Shown here: positions 54,997-64,000 of the stretch, in pieces
How the letters are laid out: every line of letters begins with the position of its first letter
Position numbering within the stretch: position 1 is the stretch's first letter
Assembly: GCF_001832905.1 (NCBI RefSeq)
Contig: NZ_MKIR01000022.1
Location: forward strand, 62,001 to 126,000
Reading direction: 5' to 3'
DNA length: 64,000 nucleotides
DNA from: Floricoccus tropicus
Lineage (GTDB): Bacteria > Bacillota > Bacilli > Lactobacillales > Streptococcaceae
Notes under the pieces: model-generated
The model's input: the letters and a program-made list of their open reading frames with translations, nothing else
The model's database searches: none
Told to the model about the DNA's origin: nothing
Made by a program: the position numbers and the translations under genes

Positions 54997-56765
54997 TGGA
55001 TATTTTATTTAATATTGCTGACTTTTTTAACCTTCCTGTTAGTATGACAAATGCTCTTATAACATCAATTATACTGGGTATTATGTCAGGAGTTCTTGGA
55101 AGTTTTATTGTTTTAAGACAGTTGTCCTTAATGGGCGATGCTCTTTCACATGCGGTCCTTCCTGGTGTAGCAATTTCTTATCTATTGGGAATTAATGTTC
55201 TTTTTGGAGCAACTGTATTTGGAATTTTAGCCTCAATTCTCATTGAATATATAACTAAAAAGTCCAAAATTAAGGCTGATACTGCCATAGGTATAACATT
55301 ATCCACCTTCTTTGCTTTGGGAATAATATTAATCAGTCAGGTAAGAAGCGGAGTCGATTTAAACCATGTTTTATTTGGTAATATTTTGGCAGTGACTCCT
55401 GAAGAGATTTTTCAGTCATTTATTTTGATGATAGTTGTAATAGTGGTTGTAGTTGCCTTGTATAAGGAACTGATGATTACTTCTTTTGACCCTGTGTTTT
55501 CTCAAGCAGCAGGACTAAATAATAGTTTTTTTCATTATTTATTAATGTTCTTACTTACAATTTTTACAGTCTCATCTCTATCTCAAGTAGGAATTGTATT
55601 GGTAGTTGCAATGCTTGTTATACCGGCAGCAACTTCCTATCTTTGGAATAAGCATCTAAGTAGTATGATTGTAACTTCATCGATTTTAGGTGTAGTGTTT
55701 GGACTCTTGGGTGTTGTTGTGAGCTTTAAGTACAATTTGCCAACTAGTGCGACAATTGTCTTAATAGGAGCAGCTTTCTTTATTGTTTCATTTATTTTCT
55801 CACCCAAAAATGGAATTATAGACTATAGTAAGTTGAAGTTAGGTAGCAAAAATAAGTATTTTGCTATTGCCCTAATCCCCATTTTACTTGTTTTTGGATT
55901 TTTCCTAAGTTCAAGATTGATGAGTGACAAAAATCATGGTAAACTACAAGTTCTGGCTTCTTATTCGATTATCGCAGATATGGCTAGTGAAGTTGGAGGA
56001 GATAAGGTTGAAGTACATTCTATTGTACCAATCGGAGTTGATCCCCACTCTTATGAACCCACACCAGAAGATAGTAAGTATGCTGAAAAAGCTGATCTAG
56101 TCTTTTATAATGGACTGAATCTTGAAACTGGTAAAGGGTGGTTCGAAAAGCTTTTAAGCAATGGTCGAAAAACTGAACATGCTTATGTAGTAAGTACAGG
56201 AGTGACTCCCTTCTATTTAACGGAAGACAATTCAGAGAAAACTGAAGACCCTCATGCTTGGCTTAACATTCAAAATGGTATAATCTATGTAGAGAACATT
56301 AAGGAAAAGTTAATCAAATATGATCCAGAAAATAAGGGCTATTATGAAAGTAATGCAAAGGACTATATTGCAAAGCTCACTGCTCTTGATGAAGAAGGAT
56401 ACGACAAACTTCAAACAATTCCCAAAGAGAATCGTGTTTTGGTGACTAGTGAAGGAGCCTTTAAATATTTTGCCAAACGCTATGATATGGATGCAGAATA
56501 TATTTGGGAGATTAATACTGATAATCAAGGAACACCTGAACAGATGGTTCGTATTGACAATATTATCAAGGAAAGAAATGTTAAGGCATTATTTGTTGAA
56601 TCAAGTGTTGCTCCTAAAACGATGGAAGCTGTCGCCCGTAATACAGGTAAGAAAATTGCAGCAAATCTTTTCACTGATTCCCTTGCAAAAGAAGGTCAAG
56701 AGGGGGATAATTACCTTAGTATGATGAAATGGAACATTGATAAAATCCATGATGGTTTAAAATAA
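54996..56765 (+). CDS. Fused metal ABC permease and substrate-binding protein
   Basis: A single 589-residue ORF. Residues 1-285 form a complete metal permease with eight or nine helices. An extra helix at about 288-310 leads into a cluster A-I metal-binding protein (about 318-589). All four expected ligands are present: His351 (DPHSYEP), His420 (DPHAWLN), Glu486 (TSEGAFK) and Asp571 (EGDNYL). In streptococci these are separate genes, the binding protein being a lipoprotein. Here the lipobox is absent and the membrane helix tethers the binding domain. No frameshift or stop is visible at the junction. Confidence 0.93.
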   Translation: MDILFNIADFFNLPVSMTNALITSIILGIMSGVLGSFIVLRQLSLMGDALSHAVLPGVAISYLLGINVLFGATVFGILASILIEYITKKSKIKADTAIGITLSTFFALGIILISQVRSGVDLNHVLFGNILAVTPEEIFQSFILMIVVIVVVVALYKELMITSFDPVFSQAAGLNNSFFHYLLMFLLTIFTVSSLSQVGIVLVVAMLVIPAATSYLWNKHLSSMIVTSSILGVVFGLLGVVVSFKYNLPTSATIVLIGAAFFIVSFIFSPKNGIIDYSKLKLGSKNKYFAIALIPILLVFGFFLSSRLMSDKNHGKLQVLASYSIIADMASEVGGDKVEVHSIVPIGVDPHSYEPTPEDSKYAEKADLVFYNGLNLETGKGWFEKLLSNGRKTEHAYVVSTGVTPFYLTEDNSEKTEDPHAWLNIQNGIIYVENIKEKLIKYDPENKGYYESNAKDYIAKLTALDEEGYDKLQTIPKENRVLVTSEGAFKYFAKRYDMDAEYIWEINTDNQGTPEQMVRIDNIIKERNVKALFVESSVAPKTMEAVARNTGKKIAANLFTDSLAKEGQEGDNYLSMMKWNIDKIHDGLK

Positions 56766-56787
56766 AGAAAGAGGTTGAGGTGATTAA

Positions 56788-57453
56788 ATGAAGAAACATG
56801 TGAATAATGCCAATCAAGAAGACTACCTAAAAGTTATTTATCAAAATGGAGGACTTGATGAGCACGTATCCAACAAGATTCTTTCGCAAAAACTTCAGGT
56901 ATCACCTCCTTCTGTCTCAGAAATGCTCCTTAAATTAAGCGAGGAAGAATACATCACCTATACTCCATACAAGGGAGCTATCTTGACTGAAAAAGGTGCG
57001 GAAGTTACTGCGACGACCATTAGAAATCATCGTATATTCGAACGGTTTTTGTATGATAGTTTAGATTATTCTTTAAGAGAGGTCCACACGCTCGCTGAAG
57101 AGCTTGAGCATGTAAAAGATCTAGACTTCTTTGATAAACTATACAATTTTCTTGGACAGCCTGAAACTTGTCCTCATGGAAGTATGATTAATAAAGATAA
57201 GATAATTTTTGAAAAATATACTAATCCTTTAACCTCTTATGAAGTGGGTTCGATAATTCAAATCAAACGCTTTGATGATAACAGTAAGCTTCTTGAATTT
57301 GTTGAAAAAAATTCGCTTGGATTAGGCCAAATAGCTAAAGTTTTAGAGAAAAATGAAGAAGAGGATGAGATGATTATCAGTATTAATCAAGATGAACTTG
57401 TGATTCCCTTTGCCTTTGCTCTTAAAATATTTGTAATTCCACAAGAAAATTAA
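56788..57453 (+). CDS. DtxR/MntR-family metal-dependent repressor
   Basis: A 221-residue regulator. A winged helix (about 8-65; YLKVIYQNGG, VSPPSVSEMLLKLSEE) is followed by the metal-binding dimerisation domain (about 66-140; HTLAEELEH, CPHG) and a C-terminal SH3-like domain (about 150-221). The size and layout match MtsR/ScaR/SloR. GAGGTTGAGGTG precedes the start, 22 bp after the transporter. It most likely binds the boxes at 54186-54228 with Mn2+ or Fe2+ as co-repressor. Confidence 0.94.
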   Translation: MKKHVNNANQEDYLKVIYQNGGLDEHVSNKILSQKLQVSPPSVSEMLLKLSEEEYITYTPYKGAILTEKGAEVTATTIRNHRIFERFLYDSLDYSLREVHTLAEELEHVKDLDFFDKLYNFLGQPETCPHGSMINKDKIIFEKYTNPLTSYEVGSIIQIKRFDDNSKLLEFVEKNSLGLGQIAKVLEKNEEEDEMIISINQDELVIPFAFALKIFVIPQEN

Positions 57454-57579
57454 AATTAATATATTAAATTAGAGTTATGATGAAAATCATACTCTTTTTT
57501 TGTAAAATGATTTTATATTTGTGAATTAATTGTTTATAATTAATATAGTGGATTTAGTAATAATCATAAAGGAATATAC

Positions 57580-59079
57580 ATGAAAATTGAAGAAATTATA
57601 GATAAGAAAGAAGCACATAAAGTAGCTATTTTGCGTTATCTTTTACTAAATACAAACGTAAGTTTTGATAAACTTATGAAAGAAAGAAATTTATCTAAAA
57701 ATACACTAAAGTTATATTTGCAAGAAATTGAAGATTTAGGGGAGGAGCTCAACAAAACACTAATTGTAAAGCGTGAAGGTGATTTTCTTAATTTACAAAT
57801 GTCTGCGAACTTAAATTTAGATATAATAATCACTCATTACATTCTTAATAGTATTGAATTTAAAATGTTAAATTATCTTTTATACAATCAAAAATTTTCA
57901 ACTATTCAATTAACCAGAGAGCTTTCAATCAGTGAATCATCAGTCTTTCGAAAAATAAAAAGAATTAATTTTTTTCTAGATGAGTTTGATATATCGATAA
58001 AAAATGGACGAATAATTGGAGATGAGTTACAAGTTCGATATTTTTATTTCCTTCTGTATGATTATCTTATTAAAAATAATCAAAGTTTCGCGGTGAATCA
58101 TAAAAAGTATAGTCAAATTAGCACGCAAGCTAGGGGATTGATTGGTGCATTAGCTATTAATATAAGTGGAAATGCAGATATTTCATTGCAAATTTGGCTA
58201 GAGATATCTAGGTTACGCCAAAATTCTAAACAAGGTCGGAAAAATAGCTTGGTTAAAAAAAGTCGTCTTTTTCAAAAAGATAAATTGTATAAAGATATTT
58301 ATACTTTTATGACAGATTATTTTGTTAGTAATTGTGAGTATGACTTTAATTTTGAAAGTATGAGCATATACGCCTTTGTCAGTGCTCTGCCGATAATGGA
58401 TGAAGATAGGCATTACTTTTATGATCTGATGCGTAGTAAAAGACTGCCTACTGCCATGCATGACGTATACATTAGAGAGTACATCTTGCAACATTACAGT
58501 TCTAAAAGAATCTCCTTGAATTTGGAAAAACAAATAGGATATCAGCTGTCCCAAACAAACAGTAGATTATATTTCTTTAAAGGTTACCTGCAAAAATATG
58601 TGTGGGAAAATTTAATCAAAAAAGAAACAAAGCTCTTAAGCCACAATCTATTTAAGCTTGCAAAATCATTACAAAAGGTCGTTTTAGAGCAAATTGGAAT
58701 CGATTATGATGAAAGTGAAACATCTGACCTACAAAATTTTCTTTTAATAAGTTACATAAATATTCTTTCCATAATTGATTTCCATATTGCTGAGATTGTA
58801 ACTATAGGTATTGTTGAAGAAAGTCTTCCAGTGTATGGCCCAAATTATTATCAGTATCTTCATAGAACACTGACATCAGCTGTTAAGGGTATTCAAGTTG
58901 AGAAATATGAGAAAAGAAATAAGTACGATTTAGTAATTACAACTGATCCCAAAATTACCTTAAAAGAAGATGAGAAATTATATCTTCTGTCGGAATTTGA
59001 AAGTAATTATGATTTAGCAATGATCAAAAAAATAATAGAAGAAAGAAAAACAGAAAAAAACATCTTATCTAAACCATGA
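57580..59079 (+). CDS. Mga-like transcriptional regulator
   Basis: A 499-residue regulator of the Mga/AtxA type. Two N-terminal helix-turn-helix regions lie at about 15-60 (SFDKLMKERNLSKNTLKLYL) and 105-150 (STIQLTRELSISESSVFRKIKRI). A long helical middle section resembles PRD domains, and an EIIB-like end is possible. Such proteins can be tuned by PTS phosphorylation on histidines. It precedes the glycerol operon on the same strand, so control of glpKOF is a reasonable inference, but not shown. Confidence 0.85.
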   Translation: MKIEEIIDKKEAHKVAILRYLLLNTNVSFDKLMKERNLSKNTLKLYLQEIEDLGEELNKTLIVKREGDFLNLQMSANLNLDIIITHYILNSIEFKMLNYLLYNQKFSTIQLTRELSISESSVFRKIKRINFFLDEFDISIKNGRIIGDELQVRYFYFLLYDYLIKNNQSFAVNHKKYSQISTQARGLIGALAINISGNADISLQIWLEISRLRQNSKQGRKNSLVKKSRLFQKDKLYKDIYTFMTDYFVSNCEYDFNFESMSIYAFVSALPIMDEDRHYFYDLMRSKRLPTAMHDVYIREYILQHYSSKRISLNLEKQIGYQLSQTNSRLYFFKGYLQKYVWENLIKKETKLLSHNLFKLAKSLQKVVLEQIGIDYDESETSDLQNFLLISYINILSIIDFHIAEIVTIGIVEESLPVYGPNYYQYLHRTLTSAVKGIQVEKYEKRNKYDLVITTDPKITLKEDEKLYLLSEFESNYDLAMIKKIIEERKTEKNILSKP

Positions 59080-59133
59080 TTACTAAAGGAAAATTTGCAA
59101 AAACTGTCATAAATTGACCACGATTATAAGTTA

Positions 59134-60732
<1,599 letters not shown>

Positions 60733-60733
60733 A

Positions 60734-62560
60734 ATGGAATTTTCAAAAAAATCAAGAAAGAACACAATTAAAAGCCTTCAAGAGGAAGAATTAGATTTAC
60801 TAGTAATCGGTGGAGGTATCACTGGTGCAGGTGTTGCACTTCAGGCTTCTGCTGCAGGTATTAAAACTGGATTAATTGAAATGCAGGACTTTGCTGAAGG
60901 AACATCATCACGCTCTACAAAGCTAGTTCATGGTGGAATCCGTTACCTTAAAAACTTTGATGTAGAAGTTGTGGCAGACACAGTAAGTGAACGCGCAGTA
61001 GTTCAACAAGTTGCACCACATATTCCTAAACCAGACCCAATGCTTCTACCTCTATATGACGATGAAGGAGCAACAACATTCAACATGTTCTCAGTCAAAG
61101 TTGCTATGGACATCTATGACCGTCTTGCAGGAGTTGAAAATTCTGCATTTGCAAATTATACTTTGACACCAGAAGAGGTTCTTGAACGTGAGCCTTATAT
61201 CAAAAAAGAAGGTCTTTTAGGAGCGGGAGTATACTTAGATTTCCGTAACAATGATGCCCGTCTTGTAATTGATAATGTTAAAAAAGCAGTTGAAGACGGC
61301 GCACTTGCAGTAAGCAAAATGAAAGTTATTGGTTTTACTTATGATGAAAACCAAAAAATAAACGGTGTCAAAGCGCGTGATTTATTAACAGACGAAGTTA
61401 TTGAAATTAAGGCAAAACTTGTTATTAATACAAGTGGTCCTTGGGTAGACAAAGTCCGTACTCTTAACTTCACACGTGCAGTACGACCAATGATGCGTCC
61501 AACCAAAGGTGTTCACTTAGTAGTTGATGCAGCAAAACTTCCAGTACCACAACCAACATATTTTGATACTGGTAAACATGATGGAAGAATGGTCTTTGCG
61601 ATTCCAAGAGAAAACAAGACATATTTTGGTACAACTGATACTGACTATAAAGGTGATTTTGCTGAACCGAAAGTTACTCAAGACGATGTTGATTACTTAC
61701 TTGAAGTTATTAATTTCCGTTATCCTGAAGCAAATATTACAATTAATGATATTGAATCAAGTTGGGCAGGACTTCGCCCATTACTAGGTGGTAATGCTGG
61801 TTCTGACTACAATGGTGGTGATAACGGTACAATTTCAGATAAAAGTTTCAATGATGTTTTAGATGCAGTTGTAGCCTATAAAGAAGATAAGATCTCTCGT
61901 GAAGACGTTGAAAATGTTCTTAACCATTTAGAAAATAGTCGTGGTGAAAAAGAATTATCACCTTCTCAAGTATCACGTGGTTCATTGCTAGAACAAGAAG
62001 AAGACGGCTTGATTACTCTTGCTGGTGGTAAAATTACTGACTACCGTAAGATGGCAGAAGGTGCATTAGAATTAATCCGCACAATTTTAGCTGACCAATA
62101 TAATGAAACATTTAAAGAAGTTGATTCAAAAAGATATGCGATTTCTGGTGGTGAATTTGATAATACAAAAGTAACTGAAACAGTTGCTAAAAATGCTAAG
62201 GTAGGAATTGAAGCAGGACTTTCAGAAGAAGAAGCAACTTATATTGCTGATTTTTATGGAATGAATTCATTGAAAATCTTTGCTTTAGCTAAAGAAATTG
62301 AAGCATATCCTGGTTTGACATTAGCTGAGTCAGCACGACTTCGTTATGGACTTGATGAAGAAATTGTACTTACTCCTGCTGACTATTTCATGCGTCGTAC
62401 AAATCATATTCTCTTCCAAAGAGATAGTCTTGATGATTTGATTCAACCAGTAGTGAATGCAATGGCTGAATATCTAGAATGGAATGATGAACAAAAATCT
62501 AGTGCATTAGCTGAACTTGATGAGGTTATATCTGAATCAGATTTATCTTATTTAAAATAA
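60734..62560 (+). CDS. glpO: Alpha-glycerophosphate oxidase
   Basis: Oxidises glycerol 3-phosphate to dihydroxyacetone phosphate with O2, releasing H2O2. The 608-residue flavoprotein has the FAD site VIGGGITGAG at about residues 24-33 and SRSTKLVHGGIRYL. The length, including an extra segment compared with dehydrogenase GlpD, and the operon order glpK-glpO-glpF indicate the oxidase, not a quinone-linked GlpD. It begins 1 bp after glpK. H2O2 output under aerobic growth is expected. Confidence 0.94.
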   Translation: MEFSKKSRKNTIKSLQEEELDLLVIGGGITGAGVALQASAAGIKTGLIEMQDFAEGTSSRSTKLVHGGIRYLKNFDVEVVADTVSERAVVQQVAPHIPKPDPMLLPLYDDEGATTFNMFSVKVAMDIYDRLAGVENSAFANYTLTPEEVLEREPYIKKEGLLGAGVYLDFRNNDARLVIDNVKKAVEDGALAVSKMKVIGFTYDENQKINGVKARDLLTDEVIEIKAKLVINTSGPWVDKVRTLNFTRAVRPMMRPTKGVHLVVDAAKLPVPQPTYFDTGKHDGRMVFAIPRENKTYFGTTDTDYKGDFAEPKVTQDDVDYLLEVINFRYPEANITINDIESSWAGLRPLLGGNAGSDYNGGDNGTISDKSFNDVLDAVVAYKEDKISREDVENVLNHLENSRGEKELSPSQVSRGSLLEQEEDGLITLAGGKITDYRKMAEGALELIRTILADQYNETFKEVDSKRYAISGGEFDNTKVTETVAKNAKVGIEAGLSEEEATYIADFYGMNSLKIFALAKEIEAYPGLTLAESARLRYGLDEEIVLTPADYFMRRTNHILFQRDSLDDLIQPVVNAMAEYLEWNDEQKSSALAELDEVISESDLSYLK

Positions 62561-62572
62561 GGAGAGAATAAG

Positions 62573-63277
62573 ATGCATGAAATTTTAGGTGAATTTTTAG
62601 GGACAATGTTTTTAGTACTTCTAGGTGATGGAGTATGTGCAGCAGTTAATCTTAAAAAAAGTAAGGCAGAAGGTTCAGGCTGGATTGTAATTGCCTTTGG
62701 ATGGGCAATGGCAGTAACAATGGCTGTATATATGTCAGGTTTCTTAGGACCCGCACATCTAAACCCTGCTGTAACAATTGCAATGGCAATGACAGGTGCA
62801 ATTAGTTATGGTCAAGTTGTTCCATTTATCTTAGCTCAAATGTTAGGTGCGTTTCTAGGTGCAGTTCTTGTATGGCTTGCTTACCGTCCTTTATGGAATG
62901 AAACAAAGGATCAAGGAGCAATCCTTGGAACATTTGCAACTGGTCCTGCTGTTAGAGATTATGCAGCAAACGTTGTGACTGAAGCAATTGGAACGTTTGT
63001 ACTAGTATTTGGATTACTAGCTTTTGGACGTAATAATTTTGCAGATGGACTTAATGTCTTCGCAGTAGGTGGGTTAATTCTAGCTTTAGGTTTATCACTT
63101 GGTGGACCAACAGGGTACGCATTAAATCCAGCACGTGATTTAGGCCCTCGTATTGCTCATCAAGTACTACCAATATCAAATAAAGGTGATTCTGATTGGG
63201 CATACTCTTGGGTGCCAATCGTTGGACCAATTATTGGAGCAGTTTTAGCAGCACTAATCTTTGGTATGATTCCATAA
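62573..63277 (+). CDS. glpF: Glycerol facilitator (aquaglyceroporin)
   Basis: A 234-residue channel with six helices. Both NPA motifs are present: HLNPAVT (Asn64) and ALNPARDLGPR (Asn185), the second with the Asp after Arg that marks glycerol-conducting members. It imports glycerol for the kinase encoded upstream. GGAGAG precedes ATG 62573. A terminator follows at 63292-63326. Confidence 0.96.
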   Translation: MHEILGEFLGTMFLVLLGDGVCAAVNLKKSKAEGSGWIVIAFGWAMAVTMAVYMSGFLGPAHLNPAVTIAMAMTGAISYGQVVPFILAQMLGAFLGAVLVWLAYRPLWNETKDQGAILGTFATGPAVRDYAANVVTEAIGTFVLVFGLLAFGRNNFADGLNVFAVGGLILALGLSLGGPTGYALNPARDLGPRIAHQVLPISNKGDSDWAYSWVPIVGPIIGAVLAALIFGMIP

Positions 63278-63291
63278 GGAAAAATACAAAC

Positions 63292-63326
63292 AAAAAAATG
63301 ACTCTCTTAGTAGGAGTCATTTTTTG
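63292..63326 (+). terminator. glp operon terminator
   Basis: AAAAAATGACTC/GAGTCATTTTTT stem. Confidence 0.9.
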
Positions 63327-63447
63327 TTGGTAAAATTTAAGTTGATCAACTAAAAGATAAATAAAATGGAATAGAACTGAAATAGAGGGTAATTTAAAAC
63401 TACTCTCTATTTTCATATGCTTTCCATGTAATGAAAAAAATTATAAA

Positions 63448-63472
63448 AAAGAGACACTTCAAATGTCTCTTT
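63448..63472 (-). terminator. tRNA-Leu terminator
   Basis: On the minus strand AAAGAGACA/TGTCTCTTT is followed by a T run. Confidence 0.8.
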
Positions 63473-63483
63473 GCTAGTTATTA

Positions 63484-63569
63484 TGCGGAGAAAGGGACTT
63501 GAACCCTCACGACCTAAAGCGGTCACAGGATCCTTAGTCCTGCGCGTCTGCCAATTCCGCCATCTCCGC
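63484..63569 (-). tRNA. tRNA-Leu (AAG)
   Basis: Minus-strand acceptor GCGGAGA/TCTCCGC, D-arm with GGCAGACGC, anticodon stem CAGGA/TCCTG, loop CTAAGGA (anticodon AAG), a long variable arm and T-loop GTTCAAGTC. The 86-nt length suits tRNA-Leu. A34 would be expected to become inosine by TadA. CCA is not encoded. Confidence 0.95.
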
Positions 63570-63580
63570 TGACAAGATAT

Positions 63581-63609
63581 ATTATACCATCTCTTGTTTT
63601 AGTTGGCAA
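63581..63609 (-). promoter_or_regulatory. tRNA-Leu promoter
   Basis: On the minus strand TTGCCA, 17 bp, TATAAT. Confidence 0.75.
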
Positions 63610-63640
63610 GATTATAAGAGTGAATAAAAAAATATAATTT

Positions 63641-63690
63641 TGCATATTTATGCTTGACTAATGAATAAAAATGCATTAATATAAAATGCA
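63641..63690 (+). promoter_or_regulatory. argG promoter with ARG boxes
   Basis: TTGACT (63654-63659) and TAATAT (63677-63682) with 17 bp between. The spacer is occupied by ATGAATAAAAATGCAT (63661-63676), one base from an ARG box core (TGAAT-N4-ATTCA). Additional TGCATATTTATGC (63641-63653) and TGCAT-type half-sites flank it. ArgR repression by arginine is expected. Confidence 0.65.
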
Positions 63691-63723
63691 TATGAATAAA
63701 TATACTGAAAAGAGGATTAGGAA

Positions 63724-64000
63724 ATGAGTAAAGAAAAAGTAATTTTAGCATATTCGGGTGGTTTGGATACGTCGGTAGCTATCAAGTGGTTGGCTGAAAA
63801 TTATGATGTAATAGCAGTTTGTATGGATGTTGGTGAAGGTAAAGATTTAGATTTTATTCACGATAAAGCTTTAACGGTAGGTGCAATTGATTCTAAAGTA
63901 ATCGATGTTAAAGATGAGTTTGCAGAGCAATATGTATTGCCTGCCTTACAAGGTCATGCATATTATGAACAAAAATATCCATTAGTATCTGCCTTGTCGC
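63724..64000 (+). CDS. argG: Argininosuccinate synthase (partial, cut by the window end)
   Basis: The first 92 codons of ArgG, which joins citrulline and aspartate with ATP in arginine biosynthesis. The N-type ATP pyrophosphatase loop AYSGGLDTS is at residues 9-17, followed by VDVGEG-like [11 protein letters not shown]. The reading frame is open at the window edge. AGAGGATTAGGAA precedes ATG 63724. ARG boxes in the promoter support the assignment, and argH would be expected downstream. Confidence 0.95.
   Translation, partial: MSKEKVILAYSGGLDTSVAIKWLAENYDVIAVCMDVGEGKDLDFIHDKALTVGAIDSKVIDVKDEFAEQYVLPALQGHAYYEQKYPLVSALS

Noticed and set aside
54996-56765. Assembly artefact joining two genes
   Set aside because: The frame is continuous through a sensible extra helix and linker and all motifs on both sides are intact, so a real fusion is preferred, although long-read confirmation would settle it.

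Overview
The window is about one third G+C and comes from a low-GC Gram-positive bacterium, most likely a member of the Streptococcaceae. Three things support this: the block S4-protein (YaaA)/recF, YfmF, YfmH, RodZ, pgsA, ecfA1, ecfA2, ecfT; the dapH/dapL pair followed at a distance by a folinate cyclo-ligase/rhomboid pair; and an oxygen-dependent glycerol-3-phosphate oxidase operon (glpK-glpO-glpF). The genus cannot be fixed from sequence alone. Complete-looking ispD and ispF sit in the old Firmicutes order radA, PIN-TRAM, ispD, ispF, gltX, which is unexpected because streptococci and lactococci normally use the mevalonate pathway. A less-studied genus of the family is therefore possible.

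Layout. 1-302: array of palindromic repeats. 303-8016: small unknown protein, ruvB, a P-type ATPase, a low-molecular-weight phosphatase, adhE with Rex and CcpA sites, and an SGNH hydrolase. 8083-8153: tRNA-Cys (minus). 8402-12260: rpsB, tsf, ezrA. 12336-13799 (minus): recF and the S4 protein. 13927-18001: yfmF, yfmH, rodZ, pgsA. 18216-20724: a peptide-size ORF, an AgrC/ComD-type kinase, a LytTR regulator and a small XRE protein. 20953-26561: ECF transporter core, diaminopimelate (lysine and cell wall) genes and a methyltransferase. 26602-29266: MerR regulator with a carboxymuconolactone-decarboxylase-like protein, a MATE exporter and a cold-shock protein. 29400-34318: folinate cyclo-ligase, rhomboid protease, an orphan EIIA/EIIC PTS pair with a DUF3284 protein, and DUF975. 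34437-41609: dut to gltX. 41694-41821: a second, inverted cluster of the repeats. 41946-45652: lipoprotein, a class C26 amidotransferase-like hydrolase, methyltransferase, LapA-like and DUF4352 proteins. 45881-51691: lplA-pdhABCD. 51840-52500: decayed IS200. 52771-57453: a serine hydrolase, then a Mn/Zn-type ABC transporter whose permease is fused to its binding protein, with a DtxR-family repressor. 57580-63277: an Mga-like regulator and glpKOF. 63484-63569: tRNA-Leu (minus). 63724 to the end: argG, truncated by the window edge.

How genes work together. LplA attaches scavenged lipoate to the PdhC lipoyl domain, so lplA-pdhABCD form one functional unit. AdhE re-oxidises NADH from acetyl-CoA under Rex/CcpA control. 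GlpF, GlpK and GlpO import and oxidise glycerol, with a near-perfect cre upstream and the HPr-phosphorylatable histidine conserved in GlpK. The metal transporter has two DtxR-type boxes in its leader and its probable repressor downstream.

Most unusual items: the covarying hairpin-plus-tail repeat family (two clusters, opposite orientations), the peptide/kinase/regulator locus with a LytTR-like direct repeat upstream, the permease-binding-protein fusion, ispD-AIM24-ispF, and a MerR cassette bracketed by 42-bp terminator repeats.
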